From positions 1 through 64,000 of the forward strand of contig NZ_JAGPXY010000006.1 of NCBI RefSeq assembly GCF_018070325.1: DNA of 64,000 nucleotides. Reading direction: 5' to 3'. Below the pieces are notes generated by a model. It was given only the letters and a program-made list of their open reading frames with translations, was not told where the DNA came from and ran no database searches. This document shows positions 23,851 to 32,862 of the stretch, piece after piece. Within the stretch, counting starts at the first letter, position 1, and each line of letters opens with the position of its first letter. Source of the stretch: Micromonospora sp. H61. Lineage in GTDB: Bacteria > Actinomycetota > Actinomycetes > Mycobacteriales > Micromonosporaceae. The translations under genes and the position numbers were made by a program.

Positions 23851-26412
23851 ATGATCATGAATGACCTCGCCGCACCAGGGATGACCCTGGACAAGGGGTT
23901 GCAGGCGCTACTGGACACTGTCGCGCAGGATCCGACCGGCCCCCTCGTCGTCGGCGTCGCCGGCCCGGCCGGTCACGGAAAGACCGCGCTCCTCGCCGAG
24001 CTGGAGCGCATTCACCAGCGCGCCGGGATCGCCGTCCGCACGGCCGCCCCGGAGCCGGACGAGCCGGTCGACCCCGACACTGTGGTGCTGGTCGACGACG
24101 CGCACCTGCTCGACGACGCGCGGACCGAAGCGCTGCTGCGTCTGGTCGTCGGCCGGCGGCACCGGTTGGTGGTCGCCCACCGCCCGTGGCCCCGGTCGGC
24201 GGCGTTCAGTGAACTGGTCGACGCCCTGCGACGCGACGGGCAGGCCGTGCTGCTCACGCCGTTCACCCGGGAGCAAACCGCCGCCCATCTCGCCGCCACG
24301 CCCGAGCTGGGCCGCCCCGCCGACCTGGTCGACTACGTCCACACGCAGACCGCCGGCGTACCCCGGGACGTGGAACGGCTGGCCCGCGGCCTGGTCGGCG
24401 CGGAGACCCGGACCGGCACTGTGGACCCACCCCGGTCCGTCATCCTCGAATTCGGGCCGGACCTGGACGTCCAGCCCGCCGCGGTACGACGGCTGCTGCT
24501 CGCTGTCGCGGCCGGCGGGGCGCTGCCGGTGAGCATGCTCGGCGCACTGCTGGGCCGGGACCCGGCCGGGGTGGACGAACTGATCGCCACGACCAGGGCG
24601 GCCGGGCTGCTCGGCGCGGATGGTCGGCTCGCACCGATCGTCCGGCGGGCCGTCGCGACGCTCAGCCCCGCCACCGAGCGGACAGCGGTCTGGCGGCGGC
24701 TCACCGAGTTGCAGCTCGCTCGGGGTGGCGCGGTGTTGCCGCTGGTCCGCTCCCTGCTCGCGGTCGGCGCGCTCGGCGACTGCCCGGCCGCGACCCTGGC
24801 CGCCGCGGCGGACGAGGCGCTGGCCGACGAGCCGGCCTTCGCCGCCGAGCTGTTCGCGGCGGCCACGGCTGCCGGGCGGCCACCCAACGCGCAGCAGGCG
24901 CTCGCCGCCGCGCTCGCCGGTGACCTCGACGACGCGCTTCGGCTGGCGGACCGACTCCTGGCCACCGCCGCTCCCCCGGAGCGCTCCGAGGCAGCCGTGG
25001 TCGCCGCCACCGCCCTGGCCCACCGTGGTCACGTCGGTCGCAGCGTCGAGCTGTTCCGGTGGTCGGGCACCGCCTCGGCGGCGGCGTTCGCCATCGTCGG
25101 CGGGCTGGCCAGCGGTGACCCGGCCGCCCGCACCGAGTCACCGGCGGGTGACCCGGCCGGTGAACCCCCGACCCTGCACGCCAGCGCCGCCCGACTGATG
25201 GCCAACGGTGTACGGGAGAGCGTGACCGGCCCGCCGACCGCCGCGCTCTCCGCGCTCGTGCAGGCCGCCGCGCTGCTGGAGCCGGACGGCCGGGCGGTGC
25301 TGCTGCCGGACAGCCCGGCGGCCCTCGCCGCGTTGACGGCGGTGCACTGTGGTGAGCTGGAGATCGCCGAGCGGGTGCTGCACCGCGCCCTGGGCGCCGG
25401 TGTCGGTGGCCCGCTGATGGCCCGCCGCCACCGGCTGTTGCAGGCCTGGATCCTGATGGTCCGTGGCGAGATCCACGCGGCCGGTGAGCGGCTCGCCACC
25501 GTGACGCTCGACGGGCGACCACTGGAGTCACGCGACCAGCTCTTCGCCGCCGCGATCCGGATGGGCATCGCCCGGCGCAACAGCGACCTTGGGGCGCTGA
25601 AGCGGGGTTGGGGGCAGGCGCTGGAGGCCGTGGTGCGGCACCCTGTCGACCTGTTCACCCTGCTGCCGTTGGGTGAGCTGGCCATCGCGGGCGCGCGGCT
25701 GGGTGACCTGGCCCGGCTGGAGCCGTACCTGCACCAGGGGCGCGCGTTGCTCGACCGCCTCGACAATCCACCACTGTGGAGTGTGCCGCTGCACTGGAGC
25801 GGGCTGCACGCCGCGATCCTGACCGGCGAGCCGACGATCGCCGACGAACACGTCACGGCGCTGCTCGCCGCCGCTGGCCACAGCCGGTACGCGGCAGTGG
25901 TCGCCTCCGCCGCGGAGAGCTGGGTGGAGGTGCTCCGCGGGGTCGTCGACCCGGTTCGGGTGGAGGCCGCCGCCCGGGGGCTGCACGACACCGGGTTGTG
26001 CTGGGACGGCGCCCGCCTCGCCGGGCAGGCCGCCATCCGTACCGCGGACCGGCGGGCGATGACCACCCTGCTGGAGTGCGCCCGCGCGTTGCAGGGGCGG
26101 CCCTCCGGCGGGCAGAGCGGGCAGACACCGACGACCGGTGCGAGCACGGCACGGGTCGCCGGCCCGACGCAGCACGGTCTCAGCGACCGTGAGTACGAGG
26201 TCGCCGAGCTGGTGCTTGCCGGATTGACCTACCGGGAGATCGGCGATCGGCTCTTCATCTCGGCCAAGACCGTCGAACACCATGTGGCCCGGATGCGCAA
26301 CCGGCTCAACTGCGCCAACCGCACCGAACTGCTGGCGTTGCTGCGCACCCTCGTCGCCGACCGGGCCAGCGACACCGCCGGGCAACCGTGGCCGCAGCGG
26401 GCGACCCGATGA
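23851..26412 (+). CDS. Large P-loop/LuxR-type transcriptional regulator (IniR-like)
   Basis: The 853-residue protein starts at ATG 23851 after AAGGAT. It has Walker A VAGPAGHGKTALL (about residue 33), Walker B VVLVDDAHLLDD, a winged-helix and TPR-like middle, and a C-terminal LuxR helix-turn-helix (GLSDREYEVAELVLAGLTYREIGDRLFISAKTVE, about 775-820). This is the LAL/STAND activator plan. A regulator of the same size and type (IniR) controls mycobacterial iniBAC and lies next to it, so an equivalent job is a reasonable inference. The TGA overlaps the start of the sensor gene. Confidence 0.88.
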   Translation: MIMNDLAAPGMTLDKGLQALLDTVAQDPTGPLVVGVAGPAGHGKTALLAELERIHQRAGIAVRTAAPEPDEPVDPDTVVLVDDAHLLDDARTEALLRLVVGRRHRLVVAHRPWPRSAAFSELVDALRRDGQAVLLTPFTREQTAAHLAATPELGRPADLVDYVHTQTAGVPRDVERLARGLVGAETRTGTVDPPRSVILEFGPDLDVQPAAVRRLLLAVAAGGALPVSMLGALLGRDPAGVDELIATTRAAGLLGADGRLAPIVRRAVATLSPATERTAVWRRLTELQLARGGAVLPLVRSLLAVGALGDCPAATLAAAADEALADEPAFAAELFAAATAAGRPPNAQQALAAALAGDLDDALRLADRLLATAAPPERSEAAVVAATALAHRGHVGRSVELFRWSGTASAAAFAIVGGLASGDPAARTESPAGDPAGEPPTLHASAARLMANGVRESVTGPPTAALSALVQAAALLEPDGRAVLLPDSPAALAALTAVHCGELEIAERVLHRALGAGVGGPLMARRHRLLQAWILMVRGEIHAAGERLATVTLDGRPLESRDQLFAAAIRMGIARRNSDLGALKRGWGQALEAVVRHPVDLFTLLPLGELAIAGARLGDLARLEPYLHQGRALLDRLDNPPLWSVPLHWSGLHAAILTGEPTIADEHVTALLAAAGHSRYAAVVASAAESWVEVLRGVVDPVRVEAAARGLHDTGLCWDGARLAGQAAIRTADRRAMTTLLECARALQGRPSGGQSGQTPTTGASTARVAGPTQHGLSDREYEVAELVLAGLTYREIGDRLFISAKTVEHHVARMRNRLNCANRTELLALLRTLVADRASDTAGQPWPQRATR

Positions 26413-28361
26413 CCCGCAACGACGTTCGGCTGATCCGGACCAGGCTGGCCGTGCTGGCCGCCGTGCTGGTCACGCTCTGGTCGTACGCGGCCTACGTGTC
26501 CGGCCAGGACGCCGTCGACCTGCTGCGGGTCCGGGCGCTGGCGGACACACTGGGCCAGCCCATCGACCGCCTGATTCTGAGCCTGCAGACGGAACGCCGG
26601 ATCACCGCCGAGACGATCGCCGGGGCGGGGCAGACGACGCCCGCTCTGGTCGGGGCCCGCGAAGGCACCGACCGGGCCGCCGCCGAGATCCGCGAGTTCA
26701 CCAAGGGCCGAGATCTCCGGTTGCTCAGCGCCGGCAGCGTCCGTGACCGGGCCGACGAGCTGGTGCGCCGGCTCGACGGCCTGGGCACGACCCGATCCCA
26801 GGTGGACACCGGCCGGCTCGACCAGGGTACGGCGGTCGACGGGTACGACGAGGTCATCGACGTCGCCTTCCGGGTGTACGGCCCGGAGTGGGGCGCGTAC
26901 GAGAGCGGGTTGGCCGCCGACACCCGCGCGGTGATCGCGCTGGCCCGCGCCCGGGAGTTGCTCGCCCGGGAGGACACAGTGGTCAGCGCGGCCATGACCG
27001 GCGCGCGGTTCGGCGCCGACGAGCAGCGCCGGCTGACCGCACTGGTCACCATCCAGCGGTACGCGCGCACCGAGGCCGTGGCCGGGCTTCCGCCCGACGG
27101 CCAGGGCGAGCATCAGCGCCTCGCGGCCGGCCCCGAGTTCGCGGCTCTGCTCGCGCTGGAGGACCGGCTGCTGCTCCAGGCCGGCACCGCCAACGCCCTG
27201 GCCGGTCTCACCGTCGAGGGCTGGCGGGCCGCGGCGGACGCCACCCTCGGCGCGCTGCAGACACTGGTGACGAACACCGCCCGCAGCAGCGTCGAGCGGG
27301 CCACCCCCGGCGCCGCCGTGCTCATCGCGCGTACCGGGGCCGTGGTGGGGCTCGGCCTGATCGTCGTGCTCGTGCTCCTGCTGAGCTGGGCGGGCACCGT
27401 CCGACGCCTGACCGACGAGCTGACCAGGACCGACGCCGACCTCCCGACTCCGGTGCCGGACCCTCCGGCCCCGACCCAGCAACCGGCGACGCCGGGGGGT
27501 GACGCCGAACGGGAGCTGTTCCTGGGGCTGACCCGACGCAACCAGGTCCTGCTGCGCGAGCAGCTCAGCCTGCTGGACGGGATGCAACGTCGGGAACGGT
27601 CCACCGAGGAGACCGGCGAGCTGTTCCAACTCGACCACCTCACCACCCGGGTCCGCCGCAACGTGGAGAAACTGATCACCCTGGCCGGCGCGACACCCGC
27701 CCGCCGCTGGCGACGCCCGGTGCCACTGCTCGACGTGGCGCGCGGCGCGGTCGCCGAGGTGCCGGACTACCAGCGGGTCCTGATCGCACCGCACTGGCCG
27801 TGGTCGCTCGCGGGGCCAGCCGTCACTGACGTCATCCACCTGCTGGCGGAGCTGATCGAGAACGCGCTGGCCTTCTCCGGGGCGGAGACCACCGTCCGGG
27901 TCAGCGGCGAACAGCGCCCGCAGGGGTGTGCCGTCCTCGTCGTCGACGACGGGCCCGGCCTGGACCCCGCCACGCTGGCCGAGGCGAACCACCTGCTCGG
28001 CAATCCGCCACCGGACGGCCCGCCCGCGGGTCTCGCCGGCTGGTACGCCGCCGCCGTGCTGGCCGGCCGCTGCGGTGCCCACGTCTCGCTGCGCCCCAGC
28101 CGGCGCGGTGGGACGGCCGCAGTCGTGCTCATACCCTCCCGGCTCATCACGGTCGCCGACACCGGCCGCACACCGGCCAGCGCACCACCCGACAGCCCGT
28201 ACCCACCGGCCCGCACCGGCGCCGACCTGACCGACCCCAACGGCAACGGCGCGCTGCCGACGCGGGTCCGCCACCCCGGGCCGACCGGCCCGGAACACGG
28301 CAGGACCAGCCTCGACACGGTTGAGTTGCCGGTCGCCAGAACAGCAAGGAGACAACAATGA
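26409..28361 (+). CDS. Membrane sensor with NIT-like ectodomain and HATPase domain
   Basis: The start is ATG 26409 (MTRNDVRLIRTRL), overlapping the previous stop (ATGA). The 650 residues comprise an N-terminal membrane helix (about 10-30), a helical extracytoplasmic domain of about 280 residues resembling nitrate/nitrite-sensing (NIT) domains, a second membrane helix (ARTGAVVGLGLIVVLVLLLS), a helical signalling region and an ATP-binding domain with N-box HLLAELIENALAFS and G1 DDGPGLDP. A clear phosphoacceptor His motif is not evident, as in other conservon (CvnA-type) kinases. The C-terminus is a Pro-rich tail. It should signal through the roadblock/DUF742 proteins encoded next. Confidence 0.88.
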   Translation: MTRNDVRLIRTRLAVLAAVLVTLWSYAAYVSGQDAVDLLRVRALADTLGQPIDRLILSLQTERRITAETIAGAGQTTPALVGAREGTDRAAAEIREFTKGRDLRLLSAGSVRDRADELVRRLDGLGTTRSQVDTGRLDQGTAVDGYDEVIDVAFRVYGPEWGAYESGLAADTRAVIALARARELLAREDTVVSAAMTGARFGADEQRRLTALVTIQRYARTEAVAGLPPDGQGEHQRLAAGPEFAALLALEDRLLLQAGTANALAGLTVEGWRAAADATLGALQTLVTNTARSSVERATPGAAVLIARTGAVVGLGLIVVLVLLLSWAGTVRRLTDELTRTDADLPTPVPDPPAPTQQPATPGGDAERELFLGLTRRNQVLLREQLSLLDGMQRRERSTEETGELFQLDHLTTRVRRNVEKLITLAGATPARRWRRPVPLLDVARGAVAEVPDYQRVLIAPHWPWSLAGPAVTDVIHLLAELIENALAFSGAETTVRVSGEQRPQGCAVLVVDDGPGLDPATLAEANHLLGNPPPDGPPAGLAGWYAAAVLAGRCGAHVSLRPSRRGGTAAVVLIPSRLITVADTGRTPASAPPDSPYPPARTGADLTDPNGNGALPTRVRHPGPTGPEHGRTSLDTVELPVARTARRQQ

Positions 28362-28807
28362 CGTCTGCAGTGGTCACCGAGGACGGCCTGACCGACGCCC
28401 TGAACGACCTGGTCGACCGGGTGCACGGCGCGGAGTTCGCCGTGGTGCTCTCACCGGACGGGCTGCCGCTCGGCGGCTCGCGGCAGGTGGGGGCAAAGCT
28501 GGCCGAGCAGATCTCCGGCGTGGTCGCCGGACTGATCGCGTTGGGGCTGGCCGCCACCCGGACCTGTGACGCGGGCCGGCTGCGTCAGGTAGTGGTGCAG
28601 ATGTCGCGAGCGTTCCTCTTCATCGCCACCATCCCGAACGGGACCATCCTCACCGTGCGGATCGCCGGTGACGACGTCGAGGTCGGTGACATGGCGTACG
28701 AGGTGGCGCTCTTCGTGGGGCAGGCCGAGCAGCACCTGCCGATCACGCTGGGCCCGGCCTCCTCGGTGACGATCGGGGACACTGGTGCACACCAGCGGCA
28801 CCACTGA
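28358..28807 (+). CDS. Roadblock/LC7-domain protein (CvnB-like)
   Basis: The 149-residue protein is a single roadblock/LC7 fold (LNDLVDRVHGAEFAVVLSPDGLPLG, RQVVVQMSRAFLFIATIPNGTILTV). In conservons such proteins regulate a small Ras-like GTPase and are encoded between the sensor and the DUF742 protein, as here. It overlaps the sensor gene by ATGA and the DUF742 gene by 23 bp. Confidence 0.92.
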   Translation: MTSAVVTEDGLTDALNDLVDRVHGAEFAVVLSPDGLPLGGSRQVGAKLAEQISGVVAGLIALGLAATRTCDAGRLRQVVVQMSRAFLFIATIPNGTILTVRIAGDDVEVGDMAYEVALFVGQAEQHLPITLGPASSVTIGDTGAHQRHH

Positions 28808-29165
28808 CGAGGCGTGGTACGACGACGACGCGGGCCCGGTCGCCCGGCCCTACACGATGACCGGGGGGCGCACCGCGCCCGCACGCGGCCAGTTCGACCT
28901 GATCTCGCTGGTCGTCGCCCGGAGGGGGGTCACGCCTCCCACACCGCTCTTCCCCGAACAGGCGCGGATCGTCGAGCTGTGTCACCATCCAGTGTCGGTG
29001 GCCGAGGTGGGTGCCGAGTTGGATCTTCCGCTGGGGACGGTCCGGGTGCTGCTCGGTGACCTGCTCGCGGCGGGGCTGATCGAGACGCACGAACCGCCGA
29101 TGCTGTCGGAGCTGCCGACCGAGGATCTGCTCGAGGCGATACTCGTCGGGCTTCGCGGGTTGTGA
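28785..29165 (+). CDS. DUF742 protein (CvnC-like)
   Basis: The 126 residues from GTG 28785 contain the DUF742 pattern: RPYTMTGGRTAPARGQFDLISLV, PEQARIVELCHHPVSVAEVGAELDLPLGTVRVLLGDLLAAGLI, with a helix-turn-helix-like middle. DUF742 proteins are the third component of conservon operons. The expected fourth component, a CvnD-type GTPase, is not encoded next; a CBM2 membrane protein follows instead, joined by a GTGA overlap. Confidence 0.92.
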   Translation: MHTSGTTDEAWYDDDAGPVARPYTMTGGRTAPARGQFDLISLVVARRGVTPPTPLFPEQARIVELCHHPVSVAEVGAELDLPLGTVRVLLGDLLAAGLIETHEPPMLSELPTEDLLEAILVGLRGL

Positions 29166-29977
29166 CCGGGCAGGCGCCACCCCCGGCCCGGACGGCTCGC
29201 GGGCGCGCACCCGGCGACGAACTGAAGGAGAGACTGGCAGTGCCGGCAACACCACCCCAACCACGCCGTACCGTGGCGATCATCCTGCTGGATCGGGTCG
29301 TGGCCCTCGTCACGGCCACACGGCGGGTGCTCACCGGTCGGGAGGACGTCTCGCGGGCCACCTGGGTGGCCGTCGTCGCGGCGCTCGGGGTGCTGATCGC
29401 GACGGCCGTGTCCGTCGTCGGGGTGCTGCGTACGCCGGAGAAGTTGACGCCGGTGACCCTCGACCCGCCGCCGTCGGTCGAGCAGGTGGGCGCTTCGCCG
29501 TCGGCTACCCCCCGGGCGCAGGCGCGAGCGGCGGCCACCAGCCCGGCGGTGCCCGCTCCCCCGTCCGCCTCGGCCTCCTCGGTCCCACCGGCCGTCGCGT
29601 CGTCGACCCGGCCCACGCCGACCGGCGTGACCACCGGGCCCACCCCGGCGGCCCTGGGCGCGGCCTTCGCCATCACTGACAACGCCCTGCTCAGCTACGG
29701 CGCGACAGTGACGATCAGCAATCCCGGCTCGGTCCCGGCGCCGGGGTGGACGCTCGTCGTCACCCTGCCCCGGGAGTCGCTGGGGGTCAGCGGGGTCGAG
29801 GGGGCGCAGGCCAGCCGGGACGGTGCGGTGTGGACGTTCGTGCCGGACCCGAACACCGGCCAGGTGCCCGGCAGCGCCTCGGTCCGGGTGACGTTCCGGG
29901 TCAACGGATCGTTGACCGGTTCCGCCCCCGAGGCGTGCACCATCGACGGGGTCGCCTGCTCCGGCCTGCCGAACTGA
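29162..29977 (+). CDS. Membrane-anchored CBM2-like carbohydrate-binding protein
   Basis: The 271-residue protein starts at GTG 29162, overlapping the DUF742 stop. A cytoplasmic leader of about 65 residues precedes one membrane helix (WVAVVAALGVLIATAVSVVGV), a Pro/Ser/Ala/Thr-rich wall-spanning linker of about 80 residues, and a C-terminal immunoglobulin-like domain (YGATVTISNPGSVPAPGWTL, RVTFRVNGSLTG) with a Cys pair, resembling family 2 carbohydrate-binding modules. It would place a glycan-binding module outside the cell. Its position as the last gene of a conservon-like operon suggests a role in sensing or contacting the wall; this is inference. Confidence 0.8.
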   Translation: MTGQAPPPARTARGRAPGDELKERLAVPATPPQPRRTVAIILLDRVVALVTATRRVLTGREDVSRATWVAVVAALGVLIATAVSVVGVLRTPEKLTPVTLDPPPSVEQVGASPSATPRAQARAAATSPAVPAPPSASASSVPPAVASSTRPTPTGVTTGPTPAALGAAFAITDNALLSYGATVTISNPGSVPAPGWTLVVTLPRESLGVSGVEGAQASRDGAVWTFVPDPNTGQVPGSASVRVTFRVNGSLTGSAPEACTIDGVACSGLPN

Positions 29978-29980
29978 CCA

Positions 29981-30016
29981 ATCCGGGTACACCCGGATCG
30001 AGCGAGGTACACCCGG
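29981..30016 (+). promoter_or_regulatory. Palindrome and direct repeat upstream of the phosphodiesterase gene
   Basis: ATCCGGGT-AC-ACCCGGAT (29981-29998) is a perfect inverted repeat. The 11-mer GGTACACCCGG within it (29986-29996) recurs at 30006-30016, exactly 20 bp further on, so both copies face the same side of the helix. The pair ends 63 bp before the start at 30080. It may be an operator for the downstream gene or part of a terminator for the upstream operon. Confidence 0.6.
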
Positions 30017-30079
30017 CGTTCCGGCGGCCGCCATGCTTGATTGATCATCAGTTCGGGCGCGCTTCGTACCGTCGCGACC

Positions 30080-31996
30080 ATGACTGTCCTACCCGCATCA
30101 CCGTCGCCTCGCCGCGCCGGGTCACGCCTCGGCGCCCTGGGTACCCGGGCCGCCGCCTCCGTCGCCGCTCTCGCCGTCACCGGCGCTGCCGTCGCGGTCG
30201 CCGTCGCGACCTCGTCACCCGCCACCGCCGAGCCGGGCGGCGTCGTCGTCTCGGAGGACTTCTCGGCCGGGTCGCTGCCCGCCGGTTGGCACGCGGTCGA
30301 CGGCACCTGGAAGGTCGAGAACGGCCGACTGTACGGAACCTCCGCCAGCTCCAGCGAGAACAACAAGATCACCTTCGGTCGGCACCTGAACGACTTCCGC
30401 CTTGAGGCGACCATGCGCTTCGAGTCGGTCTCGGCCGCCACCCGCTGGGCCTCGCTGGGCATCGACGTCCCCGCCAGTGGCGCGACCCCCTGGTGGATCG
30501 CCACCATGCGCAGCGGGACCACCGCCGCCAACGGGCTCGAATTCGCCCAGCGCACCACTTCCAACGCCTGGGTCGTGACGAACACCGCTTCCGCCCCGTC
30601 CGACGCCGGCACCGGCCGGGACGTGCGCGTCGCCGTCGAGGTGCACGGTAACCAGGCCCGCTGGATCTTCGACGGGCGGGAGGCGATGCGGACCAGCAGC
30701 CTCCAGCGGTCCGCCGACGGCGTCCAGGGACTCTTCGTCAACGGCGCGACAGTGTCGTACGACGACGTCACAGTCACCGAGCTGGCCCCGAACGGCTACC
30801 TGCGCCCGGAGGGCAGCCCGTTCACCGTGATCGCCCACCGGGGCGCGTCCGCAGCCGCACCGGAGAACACCCTCGTCGCCCAGGAGATCGCCCGTAGGGG
30901 CGGCGCCGACTGGATCGAGAACGACGTCCAGCCGAGCAAGGACGGCATCCCGTTCATCATGCACGACGGCACCGTCGACCGGACCACCGACGGCACCGGC
31001 AACATCCGGGACCTGACCGCCGCGCAGATCAAGGCGCTCGACGCCGGCTCCTGGTTCGGCCCGCAGTACGTCGGCGAGCGGGTGCCCACCCTCGCCGAGC
31101 AGCTCGCCGACCTGCGGACCCGGGGTGGCAACCTGCTCGTGGAGATCAAGGGCAGGCACACCCGTGACGAGGTCGCCACGATCATCCAGGTGATCCGGGA
31201 CGAGCAGATGATGGGCCGGGTCTTCATCCAGAGCTTCGAGGTCGACGCCCTGAAGTACACCTACGAGATCGCCCCCGAGCTACCGCTCGGCCTGCTCCGC
31301 AGCACCCTGGACGCCGACCCGGTGGCGATCGCGAAGGAGCTGCACCTGACCGCGTACAACCCGAACGGCAACGCGCTGTTGGCCAAGCCGGAGGTGCTCG
31401 CCCCGCTGCACGCCGCCGGGGTCGCCGTGATGGCCTGGACGATGGACTCCGCCGGCCTGTGGCAGCGGCTGGAGCGGATCGGCACCGACGCGATCATCAC
31501 CAACCGGGCGGCGGAGCTGGTCGGCTGGAACTCGGCGTTCGTCCAGCGGGCCGCCGCGGACCCGACCGTGCAGATCACCTCGCCGGCCAACGCGGCTCGG
31601 CTGGACCGGGCGCAGTCCCCGGTGATCGCGGTCGCCGCGACCAACGCGGACACGGTCACCGTGACGCTGGACGGTAAGAAGTCGGCCGCCGGGCGCAAGC
31701 TCGACCTGGCCAGGCTGACCGCCGGCCGGCACACCATCACCGCCGAGGCGACCGGGCCCGAGGGCACCGCCACCGCGACCAGCACCTTCACCGTGACGGT
31801 GAGCCAGGCCGGCCTCGGCTACCTGATCCTGACCTCGGGCGCGGACCCGGCCGCCGTCACGGCGATGACCACCAAGCTGGCCCACGCCCAGTACGCCGAG
31901 CTGGCCACCTACGCCGACCGACAGGCCGGCAAGCTGGTGCCCGCGGAGGCCGCCAGCGTCATCGCCGCCGACGCCCGCACCCTCGCTCTGAAGTAG
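30080..31996 (+). CDS. Secreted glycerophosphodiester phosphodiesterase with LamG-like domain
   Basis: ATG 30080 (MTVLPASPSPRR) precedes a long signal peptide (VAALAVTGAAVAVAVATSSPATAEP). The 638 residues have an N-terminal concanavalin/LamG-like domain (about 50-240), a GDPD catalytic domain (AHRGASAAAPENT with the catalytic His near residue 253, metal site IENDVQP, acid/base HDGTVDR, GGNLLVEIKG, AWTMD), and a C-terminal Ig-like domain. It should cleave glycerophosphodiesters or teichoic-acid-like polymers outside the cell to release glycerol 3-phosphate. It is monocistronic and ends at a hairpin. Confidence 0.92.
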   Translation: MTVLPASPSPRRAGSRLGALGTRAAASVAALAVTGAAVAVAVATSSPATAEPGGVVVSEDFSAGSLPAGWHAVDGTWKVENGRLYGTSASSSENNKITFGRHLNDFRLEATMRFESVSAATRWASLGIDVPASGATPWWIATMRSGTTAANGLEFAQRTTSNAWVVTNTASAPSDAGTGRDVRVAVEVHGNQARWIFDGREAMRTSSLQRSADGVQGLFVNGATVSYDDVTVTELAPNGYLRPEGSPFTVIAHRGASAAAPENTLVAQEIARRGGADWIENDVQPSKDGIPFIMHDGTVDRTTDGTGNIRDLTAAQIKALDAGSWFGPQYVGERVPTLAEQLADLRTRGGNLLVEIKGRHTRDEVATIIQVIRDEQMMGRVFIQSFEVDALKYTYEIAPELPLGLLRSTLDADPVAIAKELHLTAYNPNGNALLAKPEVLAPLHAAGVAVMAWTMDSAGLWQRLERIGTDAIITNRAAELVGWNSAFVQRAAADPTVQITSPANAARLDRAQSPVIAVAATNADTVTVTLDGKKSAAGRKLDLARLTAGRHTITAEATGPEGTATATSTFTVTVSQAGLGYLILTSGADPAAVTAMTTKLAHAQYAELATYADRQAGKLVPAEAASVIAADARTLALK

Positions 31997-32005
31997 CGGC
32001 TCGAA

Positions 32006-32039
32006 GGGTGGCGCTGGTCCGCAACGGCCAGCGCCATCC
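32006..32039. terminator. Bidirectional terminator
   Basis: GGGTGGCGCTGG (32006-32017) pairs with CCAGCGCCATCC (32028-32039) at 11 of 12 positions. It lies between the + strand phosphodiesterase gene and the convergent gene ending at 32047. Confidence 0.8.
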
Positions 32040-32046
32040 CGCGTCC

Positions 32047-32643
32047 TCAGTGGACGGTGACCGGCGACTCGGCACGCTCGCCCCGCTCTCGCACCAACGG
32101 CAGCGCCGGGGCCAACGCCAGCGCCATGCACAGGCCACCGATCGGAAGCAGGTCGAGGGTGACCACCGGCAGGACGATGCCGACCAGGAGCAGCGGCACA
32201 CTCCACCACGGCAGCCGCCGCCGGGCGGCGAGCATGCCCGTGAGCACGAGCAGACCGAGGAAGAAGAACTGGGGTACGACATCGTAGAAGGCCACCTCCA
32301 CGCCGGGGATGTCCTTGAACTCCGCGCCGAGCCTCGACATCTCCGCCCGGTCCGCGGCCAGCAGCCCTTCCACGATGTCGGCGACGAACTGCACCATCGT
32401 CGCGGCGAGCCCGACCAACGTGCCGGCCACCACCCCGGTGCGCCACGGACTGCGAGGCAGCAGGCGGGCCAGCGCGAGCACGCCCGGGACGAAGCACACC
32501 ATGCCGGCGAGAGCGACCAGATGGGCGGCCTGCCAGTCGAGCCCGGGGCCGTACACCCCGTCGGATCGTGCCCACAGCCGGACCAGGCCGTAGGCCGCGA
32601 TGCCGACCGGTCCGGCGATAACGTAGAGCGCGGCGCGTTTCAT
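32047..32643 (-). CDS. Six-helix-type membrane protein of unknown function
   Basis: ATG 32643 (MKRAALYVIAGPVGIAAYGLVRL) gives 198 residues; a second ATG at 32655 would add four residues and cannot be excluded. About six hydrophobic segments are visible, with a charged loop in the middle (AADRAEMSRLGAEFKDIPG). I recognise no family motif. It is convergent with the phosphodiesterase gene and divergent from the YccF gene. Confidence 0.7.
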   Translation of the reverse strand: MKRAALYVIAGPVGIAAYGLVRLWARSDGVYGPGLDWQAAHLVALAGMVCFVPGVLALARLLPRSPWRTGVVAGTLVGLAATMVQFVADIVEGLLAADRAEMSRLGAEFKDIPGVEVAFYDVVPQFFFLGLLVLTGMLAARRRLPWWSVPLLLVGIVLPVVTLDLLPIGGLCMALALAPALPLVRERGERAESPVTVH

Positions 32644-32862
32644 GCCAGCCAGCATGTGGCCGCCGGCGCCGGCCGACCTCCGGGAGCTTCCCTCGGGTCG
32701 CCCTGGCTTTCTTCTCAGGTCTTCCACCGAGCAACCCCGAGACTTCCCGCCGGTGACATCGACCTCGCCAGCTCTCCGACGGTGGCGAGAGGAACCTCCC
32801 CGAGGGCCACGCGGCGGCCGTTCCCCGCGCAGAAAACGGGACGAGCCGACCGGGTGGCGAGC

